Counted from the first letter of the stretch, positions 1 to 5,873 are shown. The stretch is 5,987 nt of DNA from J061 sp003695725 [NCBI: Candidatus Schekmanbacteria bacterium] (GCA_003695725.1 RFHX01000331.1:1-5987), one strand, 5' to 3'. Notes: generated by a model from the letters alone, not told the origin. Made by a program: numbers and translations.

Positions 1-1
1 A

Positions 2-112
2 ATCTATACACAGAAGGGCGGTATTTTGGCATTATCAAAAAAAGTTAATAATCTTTTAAAATGGCTTCCTCTGATTTATACTTCTCTTATATTAAATCAG
101 TATAAAAAATAA
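2..112 (+). CDS. C-terminal end of an unidentified protein, cut by the window edge
   Basis: An open frame enters at the left edge and gives 36 residues (ending LILNQYKK) before a TAA at 110-112. The TAA shares its last base with the ATG of the transporter gene, forming TAATG. Thirty-six codons without a stop in such AT-rich DNA, together with the overlapping stop/start, suggest a real gene end and translational coupling to the transporter. The tail is basic and hydrophobic (KKVNNLLKWLPLIY) and has no motif I can name. The neighbouring frame also reads 15 codons before a stop at 46-48, so the assignment is not certain. Confidence 0.55.
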   Translation: MYTQKGGILALSKKVNNLLKWLPLIYTSLILNQYKK

Positions 113-1251
113 TGAAGAATCTAAAAAATCGCGCCATATTAATTTTTGCTCTTGCGTCCTTTCTGAATGATTTTGGTTCAGATATAATTTATCCCTTGTG
201 GCCTCTTTATGTTACCGAAGTTTTGGGCGCTTCAATGATTGCTCTCGGTTTTTTAGATGGATTGGGAAATGCCCTTGTCTCTATATCACAGGGATTGTCG
301 GGTTATCTTTCAGATAAGATTCGGAGGCGAAAATTATTTATTTGGTCGGGCTACCTTATGGGGGCAATATCGCGAGTGGGATATTCCACGGCTTCATCTT
401 GGCAGTGGTTGATCCCTTATCGCGCATTAGACCGCGCCGGAAAGATAAGAGGGGCACCGCGAGACGCAATGATAGCTGATTTATCTTCAAAGCAGCAGAT
501 AGGTAGAAATTTTGGTTTTTTGAGGATGATGGATCATTTAGGAGCATTTCTCGGAGTTATTGCAGGAGTATTGCTCGTTGGCATTCTTGGCTACAGAAAA
601 CTCTTTTTTTTGGCGGCTTTCCCTTCACTTCTTTCACTTTTACTGATAGTTTTATTTATAAGTGAACAAAGAAAGGGCATTAATAGAAGGATAAAAATTT
701 CGTTTAAAGATTTTGATAAAAATTTTTATTTCCTACTGCTTTCTATATCCTTTTTTGCATTAGGTAATTTCAGCTATTCATTTCTTTTGTTGGCGGCAAG
801 AGGTGAAAACTTTAAAACCTCATCTATCCCTCTATTGTATCTTGTTTTTACATTTACAGCTTCAATAATGTCCCTGCCGATGGGAAGAATATCGGACAAA
901 TTTGGAAAAAAGGCAGTATTGCTATGGTCTTTTTTACTATTTATGATTTTATGTTTAGGATTCATTTTCGTCGGAGATGGAAAACTACTAATTCTTTTAC
1001 TTTTTATAATATATGGTTTTCACCTTGCCGCATTTGAGCCTTCGGTAAGGGCGCTGGCATCAAAAATTTCATCTGAAAAAATTCGTGCAACAGCTCTTGG
1101 CACTCTTCAAATGGGGATGGGATTATTGAGCTTGCCTGCTTCATTGATAGCAGGTTTTTTGTGGCAAACTTTTGGAAAGGAATATGTTTTCATATTTTCC
1201 TTAATTACGACTTTTGTGGCTATTGCAGGGCTCGCTTTTGTAAAAGAATGA
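112..1251 (+). CDS. Major facilitator superfamily (MFS) transporter
   Basis: This is a polytopic inner-membrane permease of 379 residues, within the usual size for a 12-helix MFS protein. The N-terminal segment FLNDFGSDIIYPLWPLYV is typical of MFS helix 1. Motif A appears at residues 63-74 (SGYLSDKIRRRK) and again in the second half at 258-268 (GRISDKFGKKA), which shows the duplicated six-plus-six layout. Residues 104-123 (RALDRAGKIRGAPRDAMIAD) match a conserved block of a drug or metabolite efflux-like MFS subgroup. From memory that block usually reads GKGIR, so one glycine seems to be missing here. An in-frame TAA at 103-105 excludes a longer start, and no clear Shine-Dalgarno precedes the ATG. 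Translation probably depends on coupling to the upstream gene through TAATG. The gene converges on the methyltransferase gene with 43 bases between stops and no obvious hairpin. The substrate cannot be predicted; MFS membership is secure. Confidence 0.93.
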   Translation: MKNLKNRAILIFALASFLNDFGSDIIYPLWPLYVTEVLGASMIALGFLDGLGNALVSISQGLSGYLSDKIRRRKLFIWSGYLMGAISRVGYSTASSWQWLIPYRALDRAGKIRGAPRDAMIADLSSKQQIGRNFGFLRMMDHLGAFLGVIAGVLLVGILGYRKLFFLAAFPSLLSLLLIVLFISEQRKGINRRIKISFKDFDKNFYFLLLSISFFALGNFSYSFLLLAARGENFKTSSIPLLYLVFTFTASIMSLPMGRISDKFGKKAVLLWSFLLFMILCLGFIFVGDGKLLILLLFIIYGFHLAAFEPSVRALASKISSEKIRATALGTLQMGMGLLSLPASLIAGFLWQTFGKEYVFIFSLITTFVAIAGLAFVKE

Positions 1252-1294
1252 CCAACTCTTTTTTTACAACGAGATAGGAAAGATAGAAGACGGC

Positions 1295-2347
1295 TTACTT
1301 CTCAGCATATAGAAAGCCCAAGTTTCTAAATTTACCGCTTATTCCTGTCAACGGCTTGTATCTTATTTTTTTAAAACCTGCCTCTTTGAGCCATTGCGTC
1401 ATTTCACCTCTTGACCGTGCATCTCCACCTTCAGTCTCAATCATCAAAGCAATTGAAAAAAGGACAGGGAAAAGAGGTGAAGTCCTGTCATCATTAATGA
1501 TTGATTCTTTCAGAATTATTGCTCCTCCTGAAGGCAGATAGTCGTAAGATTTCTTTATTATTTTTCTGCAGATTTTACTATCGTATCCATCGAGGACACC
1601 AGAAATGAGAATTATATCTGCTCCCTTTGGAAAATCATCTATCAGAATGTTTCCTTCAATTACCTTTACTTTTGTTCCTGCCTTATACTTTGAAATAACT
1701 TTCCTTGTGATTTTGCAGACAGGTGGAAAATCAAAAACAATTGCCTTCAGATTGGGATATTTTTTTACTGCAGTGATTGATAATATTCCTGACCCTCCTC
1801 CAAGGTCAAGGAGTGTATTGTATTTTGAAAAATCAAACTTTGATGCAAGTTCTTCTGCCGGTTTAATGCTGTAATTATGCTGTGCCATTATTGCTTTTTC
1901 AGCAATTTTTATGTTTTTTGAGATATTGCCAATGGTATCCTTTTGAGGACCAAATACAGGTTGAAATTTATTGCTCTTTATTACTTCTTCGAGATTTCCC
2001 CACTTGTCATAAAGGATATTGTTGTATGCCTTCATAAGGTCGCCGAGATATTCTTTTTTTCCTCTAATCAGGTATTTCTCAGAGACTTTGCTGTTGCTGT
2101 ATTTTCCCTTTTCATAATTGAGCAGACCGACAGCCACATTGCCATTCAGCAGACGCGTTGTTGACCTTACAGGAAGACGGCACATTTTGGCAATTTCTTT
2201 TGCCTGAAGCTTTTTCCTCCCAATCTTTGAAAAGATGTCAAATTCTACTGCGGCAAAGAGAATTTTTGAAAGATGAAATCCAGTGGCAATTTTGATAATC
2301 TCATCAGAATGAATGGATTTATCTGAAGACATTTTTTTAGATTTCAT
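1295..2347 (-). CDS. SAM-dependent methyltransferase, O-methyltransferase family 2 fold (catalytic His replaced)
   Basis: This 350-residue protein has the two-part layout of plant COMT-like and bacterial family 2 methyltransferases. Residues about 15-95 form a winged-helix dimerisation domain (GFHLSKILFAAVEFDIFSKI, then an EIAKMCRLP helix-turn-helix-like segment). A Rossmann SAM-binding domain follows, with motif I DLGGGSG at 181-187, an acidic residue after the second strand (FDFPPV, 205-210), EGNILIDDFP at 231-240 and a C-terminal EMTQWLKEAGF block at 315-325. The segment that normally reads VLHDWxDE, with the catalytic histidine, is VLDGYDSK at 251-258, so Asp253 stands at the His position. 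The enzyme may therefore use another base, methylate a carbon or other atom, or be non-catalytic. The ATG at 2347 follows a close AGGA (two bases away); Met6 is a possible alternative start with no better ribosome site. The gene is divergent from the ferredoxin gene and stands alone on its strand. The substrate is unknown. Confidence 0.9.
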   Translation of the reverse strand: MKSKKMSSDKSIHSDEIIKIATGFHLSKILFAAVEFDIFSKIGRKKLQAKEIAKMCRLPVRSTTRLLNGNVAVGLLNYEKGKYSNSKVSEKYLIRGKKEYLGDLMKAYNNILYDKWGNLEEVIKSNKFQPVFGPQKDTIGNISKNIKIAEKAIMAQHNYSIKPAEELASKFDFSKYNTLLDLGGGSGILSITAVKKYPNLKAIVFDFPPVCKITRKVISKYKAGTKVKVIEGNILIDDFPKGADIILISGVLDGYDSKICRKIIKKSYDYLPSGGAIILKESIINDDRTSPLFPVLFSIALMIETEGGDARSRGEMTQWLKEAGFKKIRYKPLTGISGKFRNLGFLYAEK

Positions 2348-2354
2348 ATTCCTA

Positions 2355-2382
2355 TTTTTAGAAATATTGGTTTTCTTGTCAA
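2355..2382 (-). promoter_or_regulatory. Possible sigma-70-type promoter for the methyltransferase gene
   Basis: On the minus strand a perfect TTGACA (2382 down to 2377) is followed after 16 bases by TAAAAA (2360 down to 2355), which matches the -10 consensus at four of six positions. Transcription would begin almost at the ATG (2347), giving a very short or absent leader. This fits the poorly placed AGGA of the gene. The perfect -35 is the main support; the -10 is weak and a chance match is possible in AT-rich DNA. Confidence 0.3.
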
Positions 2383-2458
2383 ATTGGGAGATTTTCTAAT
2401 TTTTTATCGAAGCTCCTTTGCCAATATTTAACCGCCATAATCATATAATATAGATGCT

Positions 2459-2474
2459 TATGACATAAGTCATA
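2459..2474. promoter_or_regulatory. Inverted repeat TATGAC-N4-GTCATA, candidate CRP/FNR-type operator
   Basis: Six-base arms TATGAC and GTCATA are separated by ATAA. The size and symmetry resemble sites of the CRP/FNR family (for example FNR, TTGAT-N4-ATCAA), though the sequence is not a consensus match to any member I know. Its centre lies about 41 bases upstream of the start predicted from a TATTAT -10 at 2495-2500, the classical class II activator position. If the TATAAT at 2444-2449 is the true -10 instead, the site would sit just downstream of the start and act as a repressor operator. It lies in the divergent region and most likely serves the ferredoxin gene. Confidence 0.4.
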
Positions 2475-2488
2475 GGAATTATTTTTAT

Positions 2489-2505
2489 TTTTCATATTAT
2501 GAAAA
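2489..2505 (+). promoter_or_regulatory. Perfect 17-base inverted repeat overlapping a candidate -10 box
   Basis: TTTTCATA and TATGAAAA flank a single central T, giving eight-base perfect arms. The candidate -10 TATTAT (2495-2500, five of six matches) lies inside the palindrome, so a protein bound here would block RNA polymerase. No good -35 is seen at the matching distance, which would suit an activator-dependent promoter using the inverted repeat at 2459-2474. The site is AT-rich, so part of the symmetry may be chance. Confidence 0.35.
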
Positions 2506-2535
2506 TAGAAACAATTTATTGGAAAGGACAAGAAA

Positions 2536-3282
2536 ATGAAAAGAAAAATAGTTATAATCGATGAAGAAAAATGCACAGGTTGCGGTGACTGTATCCCAAA
2601 ATGTCATGAAGGCGCTCTTCAGATCATAGACGGCAAAGCTCGTTTGGTTGCAGAAAAATATTGTGATGGATTAGGAGATTGCCTTGGAAGCTGCTCTTTT
2701 GATGCTATAAGAGTAGAAGAGAGAGAGGTTTCAGAGGATTATGATGAGGAAGCAGTAAGAAAGCGTCTTGAAAGTATGGGAAAGAAGTATCGACCAAAAG
2801 TCAGGCAGAGAGACAGCAGAACGCACAATCATATGGGAGGAGGATGTCCATCAGCTGTTGCAAGAGAAATTACACGAAATGAAGAAACATCGCACTCATC
2901 AGAAGAGATAAAGGAAAATTCAGAGCTTAGGAATTGGCCTGTCCAGATTTCACTTGTTGCGCCGCAAGCGCCTTATTTCAATGATGCCCATTTATTGATT
3001 GCGGCTGATTGTGTGCCTTTTTCTTATGCGGGATTTCATAGAAGATTTTTGAAAGATAAGGTGCTGTTGATAGGATGTCCGAAGCTCGATGATGCGCAGT
3101 TCTATATGGAAAAGTTTACAGAGATATTCAAGAGGAATTCAATCAAAAAAATTACATTGGTTCATATGGAAGTTCCATGCTGTTTCGGAATGGAACAGAT
3201 AGTAAATAGCGCACTTGAAAAGTCAGGGAAAACCATACCGTTGGAAAAAGCCGTTGTATCGATTGAAGGAAAGATTTTATGA
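2536..3282 (+). CDS. 4Fe-4S ferredoxin-like iron-sulfur protein with cysteine-bearing C-terminal domain
   Basis: This 248-residue cytoplasmic Fe-S protein belongs to a conserved anaerobe family whose exact role is not known to me; I recall relatives in Deltaproteobacteria and Clostridia, some near hybrid-cluster protein genes. The N-terminal ferredoxin domain has a complete cluster motif, C13-x2-C16-x2-C19-x3-C23. It is followed by EGALQIIDGKARLV and a second motif with C43, C49 and C53 only. The expected second cysteine is Leu46 (CDGLGDCLGSC), and this looks like a family trait. A variable charged linker (about 62-130) contains GGGCP at 101-105. The C-terminal domain (about 135-248) carries C159 (AADCVPFSYAGFHR), C181 (IGCPKLDD) and the pair C215-C216 (MEVPCCFGM), which could bind another cluster or form a redox-active site. 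The start is well supported: GGAAAGGA ends seven bases before the ATG. The reductase gene downstream on the same strand suggests an electron-carrier role, which is an inference. Confidence 0.88.
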   Translation: MKRKIVIIDEEKCTGCGDCIPKCHEGALQIIDGKARLVAEKYCDGLGDCLGSCSFDAIRVEEREVSEDYDEEAVRKRLESMGKKYRPKVRQRDSRTHNHMGGGCPSAVAREITRNEETSHSSEEIKENSELRNWPVQISLVAPQAPYFNDAHLLIAADCVPFSYAGFHRRFLKDKVLLIGCPKLDDAQFYMEKFTEIFKRNSIKKITLVHMEVPCCFGMEQIVNSALEKSGKTIPLEKAVVSIEGKIL

Positions 3283-3297
3283 TATCTACTCGAAATT

Positions 3298-3320
3298 ACA
3301 AAGGTTTCAAAGACCTTTGT
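3298..3320 (+). repeat. Hairpin, 8-bp stem ACAAAGGT / ACCTTTGT
   Basis: Perfect eight-base arms (3298-3305 and 3313-3320) enclose a seven-base loop, starting 16 bases after the ferredoxin stop codon. No T-run follows, so it is not a standard intrinsic terminator. It could stabilise the 3' end of the ferredoxin message or form part of a larger structure with the repeat beginning at 3324. Confidence 0.55.
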
Positions 3321-3323
3321 TGA

Positions 3324-3393
3324 TATGCCTTCATCACAATCATCTTTGTTAATGATATCATTTTCCCCTATGCTGTGGATTGATGAAGGCATA
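3324..3393 (+). repeat. Inverted repeat with 13-bp perfect arms
   Basis: TATGCCTTCATCA (3324-3336) pairs perfectly with TGATGAAGGCATA (3381-3393) across a 44-base interior. With a two-base bulge the pairing continues for three more base pairs (ATC/GAT). The interior contains the palindrome AATGATATCATT. A 13-base perfect inverted repeat within 70 bases is very unlikely by chance. It may be an RNA structure, a protein-binding region or the remains of a small mobile element; the sequence does not tell which. Confidence 0.7.
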
Positions 3394-3602
3394 GAGCTTT
3401 CAGATGGCTTGCATAAAATGAGATATTTTCAATGAAGACTTGTTGATATCTTTCATATAAATTTAAAATTCTTCCTACCCAAAGAGTTAAGAATATTCTT
3501 GATTTAGAAGGGCAAAAGTAATAAAAAATTTTCAAAGAAATTTCCCAACTATAACCATAATCATAAATATATTGTCTTTTTCTATTTAAAGGGAGGCAGG
3601 AG

Positions 3603-4604
3603 ATGTCAGCAGATAAATTTATTGAAGATAAGGAGCAAAAGGTTGTTATTGATGCAGAAATTGATGGAAAGAGCGGTGAGCTCGATTTTAATACTCTGAA
3701 ATCAGGAGGTGTAATCAAACAAAGGCAAAAAGAGCTTTTTACCGTTCGTCTTCGGTGTCCCGGCGGACGAGTCCCTGTTGACAGACTTGAAAAGATAGCT
3801 CAGATTGCAAAAAAGTACGGCGGCGATTATGTCCATATCTCTGTGCGCCAATCGATTGAGATTACCTATGTAAATTTTAAGGACCTTGGCAAATTGAAGG
3901 CAGAGCTTGATGCAATAGGACAGGAGATTGCCTCCTGCGGTCCTCGAGTAAGAGTGCCGACTGCCTGTGCAGGGTGTGAATATAATCCCAATGGACTTAC
4001 AAATGCTCAGGCAATGGCAGATATGGTAAACCGCCGTTTTTTTGGCAGAGAACTTAACCATAAGTTTAAGATTGCTTTTGCAGGATGTCCAATAGATTGC
4101 CCAAGGACGAATGAAATGGATCTGGGATTTCAGGGAGCAGTAAAACCTCTTTGGAATGAGGGTAGATGCACTGGTTGCCGTCTCTGTTCATTCACCTGCC
4201 TCGAGGGTGCAATTACAGCAGATAAGGATACAGGGCATCCCATTATAGACAAATCTAAATGCCTCCATTGTGGAGACTGTATCAGAACATGCCCCTCCGA
4301 TGCATGGGAAGAGGATATAAAGGGATGGAAGGTTAGAGTTGGAGGAAAACATGGGAGACATCCTCTTTGTGGCAGTAGAATTGCAGAATTTGTTACAGAT
4401 GAAGAAATCCCTTCTATTATAGAGAAAATCCTTGAATGGTATAAAACGAATGGCGAAGGGAAGGGGAGGAAAAGAATAGGCACGCTTCTTCTTCAAGATG
4501 GGGCATGGGAAGATTTTCTGAATTTTGTAAAACCGGTGCTTGGTAATAAAGCCGTAGATTCTCCGCCTCCGCCTCTACAGGTCGATGTGCATTTTGAAAG
4601 ATAG
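3603..4604 (+). CDS. Siroheme/4Fe-4S sulfite or nitrite reductase-like protein fused to a two-cluster ferredoxin domain (DsrLP type)
   Basis: This 333-residue protein matches the COG2221 family (dissimilatory sulfite reductase-like). Residues about 38-108 form the nitrite/sulfite reductase ferredoxin-like half domain (VRLRCPGGRVPVDRL; ISVRQSIEI with Arg82, a likely substrate or siroheme contact). The siroheme-4Fe-4S region has CAGCEYNPNG (C122, C125) and GCPIDC (C162, C166). The second pair has the usual C-x3-C spacing, but the first is C-x2-C, with Asn128 where the usual C-x5-C motif has cysteine. Two 4Fe-4S motifs follow: C189-x2-C192-x2-C195-x3-C199 and C220-x2-C223-x2-C226-x3-C230-P. A C-terminal tail (GAWEDFLNFVKPVLG) completes it. 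It contains a single copy of the reductase fold, unlike the doubled assimilatory enzyme. GGGAGG ends six bases before the ATG and supports this start. Sulfite or nitrite reduction is likely from the family, but no activity can be assigned, and no DsrAB, AsrA or AsrB partner is present here. Confidence 0.9.
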   Translation: MSADKFIEDKEQKVVIDAEIDGKSGELDFNTLKSGGVIKQRQKELFTVRLRCPGGRVPVDRLEKIAQIAKKYGGDYVHISVRQSIEITYVNFKDLGKLKAELDAIGQEIASCGPRVRVPTACAGCEYNPNGLTNAQAMADMVNRRFFGRELNHKFKIAFAGCPIDCPRTNEMDLGFQGAVKPLWNEGRCTGCRLCSFTCLEGAITADKDTGHPIIDKSKCLHCGDCIRTCPSDAWEEDIKGWKVRVGGKHGRHPLCGSRIAEFVTDEEIPSIIEKILEWYKTNGEGKGRKRIGTLLLQDGAWEDFLNFVKPVLGNKAVDSPPPPLQVDVHFER

Positions 4605-4685
4605 TTTTTCCCAAATTTATCAAAATTCATTTTTCGTAACTGCCTTTGCTGATGAGAATTATTGTCTTATTCGACATTTAACTGC

Positions 4686-4722
4686 ACTGTCTTTTTAGTT
4701 GCCGGACAGTCTCTTTTCTTTG
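4686..4722 (+). terminator. Weak candidate terminator downstream of the reductase gene
   Basis: ACTGTC (4686-4691) and GACAGT (4705-4710) can form a six-base stem, or seven with a T-G pair, around a loop of 11 to 13 bases. It is followed by a T-rich but interrupted tail (CTCTTTTCTTTG). It lies about 80 bases after the reductase stop. The short stem and broken T-tract make it doubtful. Confidence 0.33.
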
Positions 4723-4822
4723 TTGTTTATTTCCCTCAATGGCTATGACCTGCCTTGATTAAGATATTCAGCATAATGGAGTTTAAACTATCAGCTCTAT
4801 TGGCAATATGACTTTCAGCCAC

Positions 4823-4856
4823 AAAAAAGCCCCTGATATATGAATTTATCAGGGGC
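4823..4856 (-). terminator. Rho-independent terminator of the PEP-CTERM gene
   Basis: Read on the minus strand, a perfect 10-bp stem (GCCCCTGATA at 4856-4847, TATCAGGGGC at 4838-4829) closes an eight-base loop and is followed at once by six Ts (4828-4823). It begins 38 bases after the stop codon of the PEP-CTERM gene. The + strand lacks a T-run on the far side, so it works mainly for the minus strand. Confidence 0.93.
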
Positions 4857-4894
4857 AGATGAGTATGATGTATGTATGAGGCGGAGTTTCTTTT

Positions 4895-5728
4895 TTATAT
4901 TTTTCTTCCCGCAAAATACATACCAACAAGTCCAATTCCAATTAGCATAATAGTTGATGGTTCAGGCACAGGAGGGGTTGACCCGCCCATATTGTGTCCA
5001 ACATCGAGCCAATCATTATTGCAGTCAGGAGACCATTCCATAATTATGCTCGTATTTTTTCCCGGATTCCCGATTGCCGCCTTTGGAATAATTCCTTCGA
5101 TAACATAGGTTGCATAACCTCTTTCCACGACACCGGCGTCGTAATAAGCAAAATTTGAAACATCTCCAGTTTTTGTGCCTGTCCCAACATGCATATTGGT
5201 TTTCATATAGTGGCCTGAATCAGGGTATCCCATAGGATAACCGGCTCCTCCTTGGTCAAAAGTCCAAGTTGCGTCCTTCCAAATTTCACCCTGATTTGCA
5301 TCGTCGATAATTTCAATTCCATATTCCCGTAATGGACCATTGCCAATTTTCAAGCGAATATCTCCAGGACCAAAAATTCGTGTAGAAGGATATCCCCACA
5401 TATCACCCGGAAAGCCGTCTTCTCTCATCGATGTAACAATTGCAAAATAAACATCTGTGGCTGTATCATCTAAATACATTGCTTCAACATCGAATACTTC
5501 TGCATTATCCCATCCCGGAGGAGAAGGATGTATTCCTCCTGTATCCCAATTAGCAACGGAATAATCTGCCGAAGCAGGAGTCGGCACCCACGAATTGTCG
5601 AAATCTTGTCCACTTACGCTTAGTGTGATCCCGAAATGATCCTGCAAAATAGTTGCATTCGAAAATGAAAAAGAAAAGATAAAGATGCTCATAGTGAAAA
5701 AAAGTATAAGAAATTTTCTTTTATTCAT
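4895..5728 (-). CDS. PEP-CTERM sorting-domain protein, secreted or surface-anchored
   Basis: This 277-residue protein has a Sec signal peptide: KRK at residues 3-5, a hydrophobic stretch to about residue 22 and a likely cleavage after SNA (residue 25). The C-terminal sorting signal is textbook: PPVPEPST at 252-259, a hydrophobic helix MLIGIGLVGMYFAG (261-274) and a basic end, RKI. Such proteins are processed by an exosortase (EpsH/XrtA type) and are tied to exopolysaccharide or biofilm matrix. The ectodomain (about 26-250) is rich in Trp, Tyr, Gly and Asp (NWDTGGIHPSPPGWDN; VEAMYLDDTATDVYFAIVTS) and looks like a beta-sandwich; a CBM9-like carbohydrate-binding fold is possible but unproven. 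GGGAGGG (5743-5737) lies eight bases before the ATG. The gene has its own sigma-54-like promoter and a strong terminator, so it is probably monocistronic. No exosortase or polysaccharide gene is in the window. Confidence 0.93.
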   Translation of the reverse strand: MNKRKFLILFFTMSIFIFSFSFSNATILQDHFGITLSVSGQDFDNSWVPTPASADYSVANWDTGGIHPSPPGWDNAEVFDVEAMYLDDTATDVYFAIVTSMREDGFPGDMWGYPSTRIFGPGDIRLKIGNGPLREYGIEIIDDANQGEIWKDATWTFDQGGAGYPMGYPDSGHYMKTNMHVGTGTKTGDVSNFAYYDAGVVERGYATYVIEGIIPKAAIGNPGKNTSIIMEWSPDCNNDWLDVGHNMGGSTPPVPEPSTIMLIGIGLVGMYFAGRKI

Positions 5729-5764
5729 AATATTAACCCTCCCTTTTCGTTTTGTTATTATATA

Positions 5765-5781
5765 TGCAATAAGTATGCCAA
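5765..5781 (-). promoter_or_regulatory. Sigma-54 (RpoN) -24/-12 promoter of the PEP-CTERM gene
   Basis: On the minus strand TTGGCATACTTATTGCA matches the RpoN consensus TTGGCAC-N5-TTGCA/T except for the central C, which is T here. The GG at 5779-5778 and the GC at 5767-5766 have the required spacing. The predicted start is near 5755, giving a leader of about 27 bases that includes the GGGAGGG ribosome site. RpoN with the PrsK/PrsR two-component system is known to control PEP-CTERM genes in some bacteria, which supports the call. Confidence 0.75.
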
Positions 5782-5873
5782 GAGATGAATAATTCTTATA
5801 ATCATTATTAACTCATTGTAATTCAATATAATTATAGTTTGAATGAAAGAAAATTCAAATTAAGAGTTAGATG

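Larger units (their letters stand above)
3283..3602 (+). other. 320-base non-coding, structured spacer between ferredoxin and reductase genes
   Basis: No convincing gene lies here. The stretch holds two hairpin-capable repeats (3298-3320 and 3324-3393), a 12-base palindrome AATGATATCATT (3351-3362) and a 12-base palindrome AAGAATATTCTT (3489-3500). It also has a repeated TTGTTGATAT (3317-3326 and 3440-3449). TGATAT occurs four times (3280, 3321, 3353 and 3444). A CATAAT at 3556-3561 could be a -10 for the reductase gene, but no matching -35 is seen. The length argues against a simple two-gene operon; a separate promoter, an attenuator or a small RNA are all possible. Confidence 0.6.
4605..4894. 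other. 290-base intergenic region between convergent genes
   Basis: No gene is supported here. The region holds a weak candidate terminator for the reductase gene (4686-4722), a 10-base palindrome AGTTTAAACT (4780-4789) and the strong minus-strand terminator of the PEP-CTERM gene (4823-4856). The rest is plain AT-rich sequence. Confidence 0.6.

Noticed and set aside
1238-1265. Possible terminator after the MFS gene (CTTT-TGTA-AAAG followed by a run of seven Ts)
   Set aside because: The stem is four A/T-rich pairs inside the coding end and the T-run starts more than ten bases away, so it does not form an intrinsic terminator.
1605-1874. Plus-strand open frame of 89 codons inside the methyltransferase gene
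   Set aside because: It is the antisense shadow of a gene with clear motifs on the minus strand.
2418-2449. TTGCCA and TATAAT as a promoter for the ferredoxin gene
   Set aside because: The two boxes are 20 bases apart, too far for a normal sigma-70 promoter, though TATAAT alone could still be used.
3368-3718. Minus-strand open frame of 116 codons across the spacer and the start of the reductase gene
   Set aside because: It overlaps the well-supported reductase start on the other strand, has no ribosome site or recognisable domain, and its composition looks like antisense of AT-rich DNA.
4872-5108. Plus-strand open frame of 78 codons over the PEP-CTERM gene end
   Set aside because: It is antisense to the PEP-CTERM sorting signal, which is unambiguous on the minus strand, and it has no motif of its own.
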